Shown: positions 24,391 to 34,814 of the stretch, piece by piece
How positions within the stretch are numbered: position 1 is the first letter of the stretch
Layout of the letters: every line of letters starts with the position of its first letter
Origin: Haemaphysalis longicornis
Taxonomy: Eukaryota > Arthropoda > Arachnida > Ixodida > Ixodidae
Direction of reading: 5' to 3'
DNA: 64,000 bases
Assembly: GCA_013339765.2 (NCBI GenBank)
Contig: CM023454.1
Coordinates: 38,522,950 to 38,586,949, forward strand
Notes under the pieces: model-generated
What the model saw: only the letters and a program-made list of their open reading frames with translations
What the model was told of the DNA's origin: nothing
The model's database searches: none
Made by a program: the position numbers and the translations under genes

Positions 24391-25260
24391 GGTTAAAATT
24401 CAAAATGACGCTGCGAGGGCATCTGGGGAATCAAATTCAAGGTCTCGGTGTGGAGAATCATTCGGGACAAAATGATTTACGGTTATATAATGACGTATTT
24501 AAGTTTAGTCATCGATTCGGGTAAAATGTTAGTGCATTGCGCAAGGGCATGTGGCGTATCAAATTATAGGTCGCGATAAGGGTAATCACGTGCTTCCTGA
24601 ATATTATCATGACATCCTCAAGGTGGGTCACAAATTACGTTAAAATTCACAATGACACTACTGGGTGTGCGGGGCATCAACACGTTGAAGGTTCCGATGA
24701 GGCAAATCACGTGGGACAAAAATGTGGTATGGCTATATCATAAGATAGTCATGGTGAGTCATTGATTGTTTTAACATTCAAAATAATTCTGCTAGGGTGT
24801 GATGGGTTTCACATTAATCGTCCTGATGAGCGGAATTAAGTGGGAGAAATACAAAAATGCTTCCTGGTTATAACTGCGAGATAGTCATGGCGAAGCCAAT
24901 AGAAGGTTAAAATTCGAAATGACCCCTAGGGCGTTTAGGGTATCAAATTTACGGTCTTGACGAGGGGAATCAGGTGGTAAAAATATAAAGGCTTCGTGGT
25001 CTTAATCATGAGATAGGCATTAGGAATTATAGATTGGGTTAAATTCAAGTTGGGGCAGCTAAAGCATGTGGGGTGTCTAATTGAAGGTTTCATTTAGGGG
25101 AATCACGTCGGACATTTAAAAAATACGTCCTGGTTACGGTCATGAGTGTCATGGTTAGTTTGACTGGTATGAATTTCATATGATCCTCCTAAGGTGTGTG
25201 GGGTATCAAATTAAAGGTCTCGTTGAGGGGGATCGCGTGGGGCAATATGAAATGGTATCT
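24378..25260 (+). repeat. About 130-bp satellite, right part (about 7 diverged monomers)
   Basis: Seen: the TTGGGTTAAAATTC-like block recurs near 24388, 24512, 24630, 24760, 24897, 25029 and 25161, spacing 118-137 bp. Each monomer then has GGGGTATCAAATT-, GGTCTCG-, GGGAATCACGTGGG- and TGCTTCCTGGTTAT-like blocks and ends near GAGATAGTCATGG. Monomers are strongly diverged. No coding. The LINE at 19038-24377 sits in its first monomer. Confidence 0.85.
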
Positions 25261-25992
25261 TTCTTGATTTGCTGGGTAGGGTTTAACCAAAACTCCCTTA
25301 CAACTCGTAAGGCAGTTTTGCTGTAGGCATGCGAGGGCTTGTCCAGAGATGTCAATCAATGCGGTATATATAATAAAAATATTGGCGTCTAATTGCTGAA
25401 TTATCGAGGCAGGATGGCATTGGGTAAGAACAAAAGCCATGCCAAGCCCTTGAGCCTAAATCGCCAGACTCAAAAACTCTCTGCTAATAGCTGCCATTCA
25501 AACGTTACTTCCTCCATTTCCCCGTGTCCCAACAAACAAGCAAATCCTTCGGCACATATGGTGCTGTGGAAATTGTGGACGACCATAGGTAACAGGGGGC
25601 ATCCGAGCTCATCAGAAAGGCGAATTTCACATTTTTTTTAATATGCCTTGCGGCCGCGTTTCGGTTCCGTAATTTCCTTCCCACAGTGTGCCAACGTGCA
25701 CTCGAATCCAGAGTTGACCAATAACATGTGAGACATAACTCCTTGAAAGAGTGTAGGAGATACAGAGGCAACAGGCACCAACACAAGCAGACATTGCGAC
25801 AGAAGGAAAACACTTGAGAAAAATGAGCAAGCGCCGTTTGTGTGTGCGTTCAAAGTGATTGTATTACAATCAGAAATCAGCGCAAGATATCGAAACTAGC
25901 ACATGATGACAATGTAAAGGAAAAGTTTTAACTCGGTCTCTGCAGTTCTCAAACGACTACATCGCAAATACAATAAAATACCAGATGACTGA
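25261..25992. other. Spacer without a supported gene
   Basis: Frames up to about 100 codons occur on both strands (25393-25641 +, 25505-25813 -) without any recognised domain. Confidence 0.45.
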
Positions 25993-26450
25993 CGCAACAC
26001 ACACACACAGACACACACACACACAAAACACACACACACACTCACAGGCACACGCGAACGCGCACGCGCCGCCGCGTATGCACGCACACGCGCACACACG
26101 CACATACGCACGCACACGCGTGCACGAGCCCGCGCGGACAAACATACACAGACGCGCGCGCACGCACGCAAGCACGCACACACACACGCGCACACGCGCA
26201 CGCGGACGGGCACACGCACACACGCCCGCAAGTACGCACGCATGTACGAGCAAGGGTACGCGCACACACGCACGGACGCACGCACGAGCGCACGCGCACA
26301 CGCACACACGCACACACGCGCACACACGCACACACGCGGACACGCGCACGCACACGCACACAAAAACGTACACGCAAACGCAAACGCAAACGCACGCGCA
26401 CGCGCGCTTGCACTTGCACTCGCACTCGTACTCGAAAGCGCACACGCGTT
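25993..26450 (+). repeat. CA/CG-rich imperfect microsatellite (alternating purine-pyrimidine)
   Basis: Seen: about 460 bp of ACAC, ACGC and CGCA steps, nearly unbroken alternation. Long frames in all registers (His-Thr-Ala or Cys-Val-Arg-rich, up to 212 codons on -) are low-complexity artefacts and not genes. Alternating purine-pyrimidine DNA of this kind can adopt Z-form. Confidence 0.95.
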
Positions 26451-26568
26451 CACGCTGGAAATTAACAGCTGGGTAAGGTGGCGGTAATTGTTTACAACGA
26501 TAGCGTGGTGCTGAGCCGAGCTACGAGAACTCATCCCACCTAGGAAATGCTAATAAAAACTAATACAA

Positions 26569-26596
26569 GTGCCTCAGCAAACAATGAGGCACTTTT
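26569..26596. other. Perfect 10-bp stem-loop
   Basis: AAGTGCCTCA, loop GCAAACAA, TGAGGCACTT. It lies just left of an inverted satellite monomer. Role unknown; no transcription unit is seen next to it. Confidence 0.6.
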
Positions 26597-26600
26597 CTGT

Positions 26601-26710
26601 TTGTCCCACGAGATTTCCCTCCTCGAGACCCTCAATTTGATACCCCACATTCTTTATCGCCCCGTTTATCTGAATTTTAACCCAATCTGAGACTATCCAT
26701 GACTCTCGTG
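26601..26710 (-). repeat. Single inverted monomer of the 130-bp satellite
   Basis: Seen: the reverse complement carries TCAGATTGGGTTAAAATTCA, TGTGGGGTATCAAATTGAGG, GGTCTCGAGGAGGGAAAT and CTCGTGGGACAAA in the same order as monomers at 24378-25260, with GTCATGGATAGTC before them. It is about 1.3 kb beyond the main array and in opposite orientation. Confidence 0.85.
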
Positions 26711-27444
26711 TTACACGGTTCGCCATTTTCGATATTTTTTCTTCTTATTTTTTTTAATTTTTTAACATATAGTTGGATCAATTGTCTAAATTTACGCTTT
26801 TATAATTATTACAGGTTGAACTTCCGTGATATCTGCATTTTTGTGTAAATGGAGGGCGTTACACGATAATGGTGGGGGTAGTGAGATGGGGGTACTCGGC
26901 CAAGAATGCTAGGCATTAAAAAAGCAAAGGCATATCCATGAACGCCTCGCGCTTCAGATATTCGCGACGCCAGTTCACTTTGACGGAAGCCGTTTTTTCA
27001 GGATGCAGAGCAAAAATGTACGGAGCCGTAACCCTAAACACCTTCGACATAAATGAACGGAGCAGTGAGCGCACATCCCCTCGCCCAAACATGCTTGCTT
27101 CTACCCAGGGACCCAGCACACCATCGAGTCTGGAACGCCTTTGTCATGAACACGAACACGGAGCCTACATCAGGAGTTTGGTATCCAATATATACGTACA
27201 ATTGCTTGCAACCAGCGCTATTCATCATGGGCAGCAGGTATAGCTTTATTAAATCTGCAACGAAAATTGTTTCCGACGACACAGGAGCTACGGTGTCAGA
27301 TCGTGCCGAATGCAAGAGTTTGAGCTCATGAATTTGCACCCGTAATATTTTTACCATGCGTGAATTTGAAAACATAGAATGCTAATGAAATCAGAGCCAT
27401 CTCAGCCACAGTAAATTCCTAGCACTAGAGAGTGTTGAGGCCAT
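26711..27444. other. Spacer without a supported gene
   Basis: Overlapping + and - frames of about 100 codons (26938-27243 +, 27034-27375 -) have no recognised family. Nothing else was seen. Confidence 0.4.
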
Positions 27445-27890
27445 TTCAGTTCTGAATTCATTTTGAGGTCTCTTCCTATTTCGAGTTCTGAGTTTATTTT
27501 GAGTTTTGAGTACATTTTGAGTTTTGACTTCATTTTGAGTTTGAGTATATTTTGAGTTTGCAGTCCAGTTTGAGTTCTCAGAACATTTTGAGTTTGAGTC
27601 CATTTTGACTTCTGAGTATATTTTGAGTTTGAGTACATTTTGAGTTTGAGTACATCTTGAGTTTGAGAACATTTTGAGTTCTGAGTACATATAAGTTTTG
27701 GAGTCCATTTTGAGTTTGAGTACAATTTGAGTTCTGAGTGCATTTTGACTTTTGAGTCCGAGTGAGTTCTGAGTTTTGCGCTAAATGTGAGTTTGAGTTT
27801 GAGTGGGCGCAGATGCGCTGCTCAACATTGAGTCTAAGTTTGAGTGAGTGGTGGTTGGAAAAAGAATTTGGGAGTGAGTTTGAGTGAGCC
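27445..27890 (+). repeat. GAGTTTGAGT satellite, array 2 (17-18 bp units)
   Basis: Seen: the same unit and strand as 17910-18405, with GAGTCCATTTTGACTTCTGA and CATTTTGAGTTTGAGTA repeated. The right end carries the longer GAGTTTGAGTGAGTGG variants that in array 1 lie at the left end. Open - frames here are artefacts. Confidence 0.95.
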
Positions 27891-28660
27891 ACGCCAACTT
27901 TGCCGAGGTATGGTCTTGACATACTCGGGAAAAATTTGAAATCGAAGTAGATCGGATTTTTCGGCTGCCTTAGGTCAGTGCATCCGGAAGGTTATCCCCA
28001 TCGTATGGGCAAAAACCTGATATACTACGGATTACCCGAACAAATTCGCCCATTCAATGAACCCAAACGTCCGGCCAGGGAAAGATTTTATATTCCCTCA
28101 ATGACAAAAGTTTTAAAGCAGATGACTATGCATAGGCGGAACGGGTATGCTCGACCTTGAAGTGCAAGGCGTTGGATGATGTAGTGACCGGTTGATGACA
28201 GTTGACCGCCTCTTATGTGATATTCTAATGAATTTCCTGCAATACGCAGATGACACACAAAGCCTCAATCCTCTCAATTTCGTTAGCTTGCTATCACTGG
28301 GCTGGGCGCGTGCATTAAAAATATTTAGAATTACTTGGAGCTACTCTCCGACCCTGACCAGGTTTATTTTTAGGAAAGAGATTCCTGGGGGGGAATCACA
28401 GGCATCAGATTGCCGCAATTTCACCAGTGATCCCTGAGAGCTAAACTTCACCTCCCCCCCAATTAGAAACCACGCGCAATCAATCTTTTGACGCAAACGA
28501 TCTTTACGCTTTCTACATAAATCAATCCTTTCCCTTTACCGACCTCCACTTTCTTTTGACAAGGCAGTGTCGAGCTTTGACTTGGAGTGAGCTGCGCAGG
28601 ACACGCAGCAGAGCTTTGTTGTAGAAAAATATCCCCAATACCCTCGACAGTTGGGTCTTC
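27891..28660. other. Spacer; possible trace of an RT motif, not supported
   Basis: A + frame near 28192-28437 contains QYADDTQSLN, which resembles RT motif C, but no neighbouring RT blocks were found. A 60-codon frame at 27978-28160 is unassigned. Confidence 0.3.
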
Positions 28661-29161
28661 TCATTCAAAAATCCCTCTCTCTTCTAAAAACTTGCTGGCC
28701 TGTAGGAACTTTCTTTCCCTTCCACAAACAACAGGGGGAGATTTTGAGCTTTTCTGCAACGCTTTGTAGAATATTATCTTGCCTATACTGCTTGACATGG
28801 AGACGTCTTTTGCTATCATCAAAACTTCAAACTGCACCTTGATCTGGGAATGCGGGTGAGGAAAGCCCAGCTGATTTTCGCATTTGCAAGACATCGTTCC
28901 TCCGTAGCGGTATACAGAAAAAATATACCTTTCGGTAGCAAGTGACAAATACCATTCAGGAGAACATCTTGAAACACTAATGAATTCTTCAAAACTGCAA
29001 GATGCTACAAGATTCTGCAAAATGGTCACCATGTTATCTGGCGCTGCAATTGCAGAAGGAAGGAGATGTTTTCTAAGGCGTTGCAGAATCTTACCCTCCT
29101 CGATTTCTGCATTCTGATGAGAAATCTGACCCTTTGTTTGTTCGTACTTACCTCTTTGCAC
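28661..29161 (-). CDS. Unassigned 166-codon ORF
   Basis: Seen: the longest ordinary-composition open frame outside recognised transposons, with mixed composition and no repeats. The N-terminus is charged (RGKYEQTKGQISHQ, then KILQRLRKHLL); the middle has Cys-containing blocks (SVSRCSPEWYLSLATERY, GGTMSCKCENQLGF). The frame stays open upstream of the ATG to about 29188, ending at a short ATTCTATGTA repeat. I do not recognise a family, and no splice sites or polyadenylation signal tie it to a gene. It may be an exon, part of an unrecognised element or old viral insert, or chance. No function is assigned. Confidence 0.22.
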   Translation of the reverse strand: MQRGKYEQTKGQISHQNAEIEEGKILQRLRKHLLPSAIAAPDNMVTILQNLVASCSFEEFISVSRCSPEWYLSLATERYIFSVYRYGGTMSCKCENQLGFPHPHSQIKVQFEVLMIAKDVSMSSSIGKIIFYKALQKSSKSPPVVCGRERKFLQASKFLEERGIFE

Positions 29162-29183
29162 TTTAAAGAACCTATCTACCTCG

Positions 29184-29210
29184 GCTATGTAATTCTATGT
29201 AATTCTATGT
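29184..29210. repeat. Short ATTCTATGTA tandem repeat
   Basis: About 2.5 copies of an 11-bp unit (CTATGTAATT), lying between the - frame at 28661-29161 and the + frame at 29211-29423. Confidence 0.8.
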
Positions 29211-29423
29211 ATGTTTTCTCAGAAAATCTGTCCCGTAGGGCCCAACGCAACAGTCGTGTACACGGACACTGGCTCTTTGAAGCTCCACCTCAAAGGTGGC
29301 GATATTGAGTCCAAGCTTTCTTCGTTTTCATGTGATCTTGATACCTCATCCAGTCTCAGCAACCACCCTCTTTTCTCGACACGCAACGTGATGCGACTTG
29401 GATCATTGAATACAAAATTCTAA
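29211..29423 (+). CDS. Unassigned 70-codon frame preceded by a possible splice acceptor
   Basis: Seen: TGTATGTTTTCTCAG immediately precedes the non-repetitive part of this frame (from about 29223), a pyrimidine-rich AG like a 3' splice site. The frame reads CPVGPNATVVYTDTGSLK onward to a stop at 29423, with an N-glycosylation-type NAT. Downstream, another frame contains MEAAVRSARQLLADECLHRN (about 29513-29572), which looks helical. The family is not recognised. It could be a fragment of a membrane or viral-type glycoprotein, but I have no motif to prove it. Confidence 0.15.
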   Translation: MFSQKICPVGPNATVVYTDTGSLKLHLKGGDIESKLSSFSCDLDTSSSLSNHPLFSTRNVMRLGSLNTKF

Positions 29424-30049
29424 ATAATACAATACTTAGAGCCAATGTTATAGAGTCTAAATTTGCAATCTAAAAGCATCTACATTCGCGCCAAAGGCGC
29501 GAGAAATGCAACAAATGGAGGCTGCTGTACGAAGTGCACGTCAACTACTTGCAGATGAGTGCTTACATAGAAACCTCGGACTGGGTGGAATTTAGGCCAG
29601 GCCCTGGATGGGCTCAAAACTATCCTCAGTCCACTTCTGTTATATTTTTAAACTTATTCACTTCTTTCTCTCTCTCAGTCCATCTCTCTCTCTCTACTTT
29701 CATAAAATTGCCCTCAACACAAGCAGCAACATAAGGTTCATTATAGATGCTGCCAGCACAAGCTTCCCCCTTGGTTACAATGCTCGAGCACTCATTTGAG
29801 ATTATATGTAGCAAGTACAATTCGAGAAATTGTAAATGTTGTATATATATTATATGAAATGTATATATTGTACGAATTCAAAGCATGTGTATATAGTGTT
29901 TATATATACAGTTTTTTGCTCATATTCTGAAAATCATAGAGAAAAATGCCTAGTCTCTTTATTTCTTTGACTGCAAACGAGACTTTCTTTCCACTTTGCT
30001 TTATCGGCAGTACAACTCATGCAGTGACGCACACGATAATCCTTCCTTC
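29424..30049. other. AT-rich spacer
   Basis: A (CT)n stretch lies at about 29663-29700 and a TATATA-rich stretch at about 29839-29912. No gene was recognised. Confidence 0.5.
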
Positions 30050-30470
30050 CAAGTACGGCTATTAAACGATCGTTGGTCAACCGATGTCGATGTAACAATA
30101 ATATGCATACTTGTCATAGGTGCTAATGAACTGCTGATTCAGGTACATCAAGAGGGTGGAGAAAAATATTGTAGCAAGCACTTGGGCGGGGTTTACATTG
30201 TCCAGCGTTTCCGCGTCACCGGCTACAGTTCCACCTTTTGGCACAATCTTCGCATGCAGGTGTAGAGACCTTGCACGCATATCGAGGGTATAGAGGTAGT
30301 TTGGGCCCAGCACTAGATAATAAAAAAGAAGACATCCCTTGAAGTGGGTGCGATCACTGGATAAAAACAGCGGTGTCAGAGGCTTCTGTCATATAATCTG
30401 TTGGTGGGATGGAAAAGAGCAGCAGTTTGTCCGACGTGCACAGGCGTGACTGGCGGTGAAGGGTTGACAC
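30050..30470 (-). pseudogene. Relic resembling Polinton/Maverick major capsid protein (F54H12.2-like)
   Basis: Seen on -: a block DKLLLFSIPPTDYM (about 30435-30390). After a stop and a frameshift, an open frame from 30313 reads YLYTLDMRARSLHLHAKIV, then NVNPAQVLATIFFSTLLMYL, then NQQFISTYDKYAYY, ending at 30077. Known: Polinton capsid homologues, often annotated F54H12.2-like in arthropods and nematodes, begin with an LDLF.PPTQTS-type block. They continue with a DL...LHV.AKI strand, a VGPVN..LHSLFSQVDVSLN block and a YPYRAY block. The order and spacing here match that plan. Inferred: the N-terminal third of a dead capsid gene. I found no polymerase, ATPase or integrase partner within the window. 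Confidence 0.5.
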
Positions 30471-32829
30471 ACTCACCATGATTGCGAGTGATCTGTATCA
30501 GAGTGCGGCTTTAATAAAGTGGCCTAATAATCGAGCGTTTGTCTTGTCTTTCTTTCGCGTTTCCTTCCGTTTCTCCATAGTGTGGGACTAAAGTTCGTCT
30601 ATGGTCTTTCTCATGGCCTGTTTCACTGTTTCGCAGTGCATTATTGAAACTTGTGCCGTTTTTCACCTGCCCCGCTCACTGACGGATCAAGGAAATTATT
30701 TTACGACCAAATACGGAGCAGCTCTCGTGCTTCAATGGGAGTGATAGGAGGTTAAGACTGCTAAAGAATTTCTAACCCACTTGGAAGATGGGCTCCCCAA
30801 CATAGTGCAGTATATCTGCATTTTTGTCACCAAAATAGGCAGTGCTTCACGGCAACGCCTTTAGGTTTTACATTTCTTTATCTCTAAAGGTCCGACCACC
30901 GAAATTAAACCTAAACCCGATCTGAAGGGCAATTCTTTCACGTCCCCTTTTACAGGTTAGGTAGTAATAAGGCCACTTTTTCGCCTCGAGGCTTTCTTAC
31001 AGGAATACTCGTAACAAATAGGATAGCAGCCTGTTTATTTTCAGCGTTCGCATCAGAAGCAGCCGCCGAAGCCGTGCTCTCGCGTCGGCCAAATACTCTG
31101 GCAGGGCAAGGTACGTCTACCAATCATTTAATGAAGCTATGCGAAGAAGCTTACGTCACGTTCTTCTTGGGTAAATGCACATAATGCTGTCTGCTCGCCA
31201 AATCCGAGCATGTAGGAATTCTCAGGATATAATATTACGCATCTGACGTTTTTTGTACGAACTGTAGTTGTAAAGTTTATTGGGTGCTGCCTCTACACAC
31301 AGTCATTGACGACATTCAGTAAATCAGAGTCTGATTCGTATTATCCTGTGCGAATTCAAAGGTTCAACTGACTGATTGCGAAAGATGTGCTGCACGTTTC
31401 TGTGCATCCGCGTGATGACACGACAAAATGCGGTCCTTTTGATTACATCGCTTCCGTGAAACCTTCTTGTCACTCCTATTACCTTTTCAACGTTTGCAAA
31501 AAATTCGGCAGCCACGCCGCTTTCAGGACCAGTGCGAAATTATCTTAATTAAAAGGGAGGCTAATCGGTATTTCCAGTCCGCCTGGAGAGCACATCAATT
31601 AGCTGTTGAATAACTGGCTGGTTTACAGCGAACCAAAGCTATTGTTTGTGCAAAAGCTCACCCTTACTTTTAGGTCTCGGTAAAGCGACCACATTCATTC
31701 GCCGCATTGTTTTAAATTGCGAAAGGCAACGGCAAGTCAGCCCGTGGCACATCCCAATCTTCGTAAACAGGCAGTTCTGCGGCCGTTTGACGCAGAACTT
31801 ACTCATAGTGTTCCCGGGAAAGAAAGAAAATTGGCGCATTTTTAAAGAAACTGTCCAAAAGGTAATCTTTTATGACTGCGCTGTCTCCGGAAATGACCTT
31901 CATGTATAACATCAGCAAACCTATAGTGTCAGCAAGGTGATTGTGTTTTGTGCATTCCTACCTTGGTCATCTTAGGTTTGTTTTCTGCTCGCGCTTGGGA
32001 GAATCGCAAGAATACTGATTATATTTGTTTCTGACCGTGTAAAACACAAGAACCCCAGATATCCCGTCCCCTGGAAAGCATGGGTAAACAATGACACGTG
32101 CTGTCAGATCCCAGGCTACGCTATTTTACATTACCCGTACATATCCCGTCCTGCAGAGCCGCTGTGACTGATGTGTCTGCAACTTTCTAATAATCTCTCA
32201 TCTACCAGCTTACAGCGCGTCCTGAAGATGGCAGCGCCCAGGAAAACTGCAAGAAGTGTCTGCCATTCCGAAAAATTTGAATACATCGCTGATTTCCCGG
32301 CATGCATCGCGACCTAACAGCGGCATCGTCCATGGCAACGGCGCAGCCCAAGCACCACATTTAAATCTCTGTACGGGGATAATAATGTTCCTCATTGCAG
32401 CAATTTCTCAGAATTGAGGAGGACGTTCGCATAAAGTTTCGAGATTTTCTTTACGTGGCCACTTACCCTCAAGCTACAACAGAATTTTCTGCTCCGGTAA
32501 AGCTTGGCTATGTAACACCCAGAACTCAGTGATGTACTTGCACGCGTATATTGAAGAAAATGTTCTAGCTTTTTAGTGACCACAAGGACTTTACGTATCT
32601 CCTGCACGAGAGCCGGCCAGTATCTCCTTGTGTCTTCGAATAGGAACACTCCGAATTCGGTGTACTACACTTACCCGGGCAGTTTTCTTTCACATGCTGA
32701 TGGCTTTCCTTGTGTTCTTGTGGACCCAACGTGCAAGAATCGTAAAGAGGTGAATGCGTAGAATACTCTGAGGTTTGGAAGGAACACACCTGCAGTGCAT
32801 AGATGCACGATTGCGCGTTCTACCTACAC
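30471..32829. other. 2.4 kb without a supported gene
   Basis: Several 60-90-codon frames on both strands, unassigned. A + segment near 30660-30720 reads PRSLTDQGNYFTT, which loosely recalls a retroviral-type integrase core, but flanking blocks do not follow, so it is not called. Confidence 0.4.
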
Positions 32830-33840
32830 TGGTCAGAAACCTTCTGGAGCTCTACTACGATAGTCCAGTCCCAAGAGGCCAAGACACGTCAAGCGAACCT
32901 ATTACAAGGTGAGGAGGGGATTCACGTGGCCATACAAAAAAAAGATATAAACGCATACTTCGGATCCTGCCAGCTATGAGAAATCAGCAAGGCCAAATAT
33001 AAAGAGAAATTCGACGCTATGACTGTGTCAGTCCTTCGAAAACACCATTTTGTTCGCGGAAAAACAAAGGAGAATGGGTAAGCAGGATATAATCGTTATG
33101 TCTGTGTGTCAATAAATGCTCCCCAAAGGTGGTGCAAGGCCAGGAAAGTGGACCCCAATACTTAAATACCTCTATTCAACAGAAAGATGTTTACTGGTGT
33201 AAAGTACGTTGTGTCTGGCAATGAACCTAATTTCAGGACTTGAGCCATGACACGCTGGAAAAAAGGAAAAGGCATCACGCTAAAGCTTTTAACCCTGTAT
33301 CACCTGACACCCAATGGCCTTCCAGAGAGGCCTAAAAAAGACATTCATGAGTGCAGTCTCTCGTACCCTCACTCTATCGGGAGTTAAAAGTGCCCTCTGG
33401 GGGCTGCGGTAACGCACACAAGTTCACTAGCGTGTAACCCTCACTATGCAAAATGTGTGACACCATCTTTTCTGCCGGCTGACGAGATCCTCGGTCTTAC
33501 GACAAAGCGTAGACTTCAAAAAATGAAAGCGACACCTGAAGGAGAAATGAAGTACAGGAAGGAGATGAACTATTTCTTGGACAGGCATCACAACGCGAAC
33601 ATTCCGGCAATTTTGTCAGGTGATTTGGTCTTGGTGCGAAAAGGATGTGTGATCTTTTGAAATGCGCCTACTGGGACCTTCCAAGTCATCAAGACAGCTT
33701 CAATCGGTGTTGCTTCAAACATCATTTGGTACAGGACCGGTAACGGGAATGTGCAAGTCGTAGCCATGAGCAGCGTTCCTGCACATACAAATATAATGAT
33801 AAAAGTGCCCCGTAGAGTGTGGACAGCCGAAGACGGCGAA
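32830..33840 (+). pseudogene. Ty3/gypsy-type integrase relic
   Basis: Seen on + in shifting frames: a zinc-binding region with LLELYYDSPV (about 32837), RGFTWPY (about 32915) and GSCQL then EISKAKYKEKFDAM (about 32965-33025). A core relic follows with KYVVSGNEPNF (about 33204) and LKLLTLYHLTPNGLPERPKK (about 33280-33340), which corresponds to the usual TPYHPQSNGLAER block. The C-terminal region is a 67-codon frame, 33457-33660, with DEILGLTTKRRLQK, FLDRHHNANIPAILSGDLVLVRKG and, after a stop, GTFQVIKTASI. Known: this order is that of gypsy integrases, which join the cDNA to host DNA. No LTR, RT or gag was found beside it, so it is an orphan fragment. Confidence 0.75.
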
Positions 33841-33894
33841 GGCAGGACTAGGGGCCAGAGAAATGATGGAAAGTGGACAAACAGAACAAAGATG

Positions 33895-34165
33895 GTTGAC
33901 AAGTGCACATGATTGCTACACTTTATTCGAATCGGGTCCATTTTTATGCATTTTCTTTTTACTCCATGGTGCTGTCTTTGTACCTCCCGTTTTGCGTACT
34001 GTGATTTGTTTTTCTCCGATTTTCTATCTTGCATATACACCAGTTTTTTCTTTTCCTTTTCAGGTCTGTTATTCACATCTCCACATGTAGCGCAGCTAGC
34101 CAGATAGGTCTTCACCTTGTTTCCATGGTAAACCAGATAATGATGATGATGACGATTATAACAAG
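33895..34165 (+). other. LINE-like 3' UTR tail
   Basis: Seen: a T/C-rich stretch (33935-34075), then CATGTAGCGCAGCTAGCCAG and CCATGGTAAACCAG, ending in a short (ATGATG)n run at about 34138-34152. This layout resembles 3' ends of tick I-like LINEs with trinucleotide tails. The long - frame across 33588-34115 is a shadow. Confidence 0.35.
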
Positions 34166-34814
34166 GTTGTTAAAATGTGTGAGGATCTCAAAATAATAAA
34201 TTATGTCCGGAAAGACCGAGGCCGCAAAACAGAACTGCGTTATGATTAAAACCGGAATCACCCATTATTTGGAACCCTTACCTACCTTTCCTCTGCGGTT
34301 TCTTCCTTTCTTCAAACTCGCAAATTAGTTCATCCTAGCTTGGCGCTGTCAACATCACAAACATCCCTAAAGGCCCGGTGTGATGGCTTGTGGTGAAATA
34401 TGACTTGTTTAGAATTGCTCTTAGAAATGAACCCCTTGCGTTTTCTTTGTGTCTTTTTGGTTATTTTCGCAGCTAAATTATAATGCAGTGTACGATCTGT
34501 ACAGAAGAAAAGCAATAGAGTGATGTGTGTGTGCTGGCTTTTATTGTGCTCAGCTTGAACAAATACCTTTTGTCTCAACCACAACCAGTAGAAGCGAGAA
34601 ATGGCAAGTCTGCCACGGTTAAATTTATGTTTTTTTGTTGCCGCAATTGCAACACGCAATATGTCCTCCGCTTATGTTGTCAATGCTTGTGAAGGCTATA
34701 AATAGGTTATGAATGCTTGTCTTGTGTTATAAAGTACATGATACACGGGCTGAGGGCTATAAAACGTCCCTATTGTTTTTCATGACAATAAAAATGCTGG
34801 TGTCATCAACCTGA
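34166..34814. other. Spacer without a supported gene
   Basis: A 109-codon - frame (34330-34659) is rich in K and R with no recognised domain. An AATAAA lies in CAATAAAAATGCTGG at about 34785. Nothing firm. Confidence 0.4.

Noticed and set aside
25896..26534. Long Cys/Val/Arg- and His/Thr-rich ORFs (up to 212 codons)
   Set aside because: They are translations of the CA/CG microsatellite, open in most frames on both strands.
28192..28437. Possible RT motif C (QYADDTQ)
   Set aside because: Isolated motif with no adjoining RT blocks in any frame; can occur by chance.
30560..30960. Possible second integrase core (LTDQGNYFTT)
   Set aside because: Only one short block; no zinc-binding or downstream core blocks could be aligned.
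33588..34115. 175-codon - ORF
   Set aside because: Lies opposite the gypsy integrase C-terminus and a T/C-rich LINE-like tail; a shadow frame.
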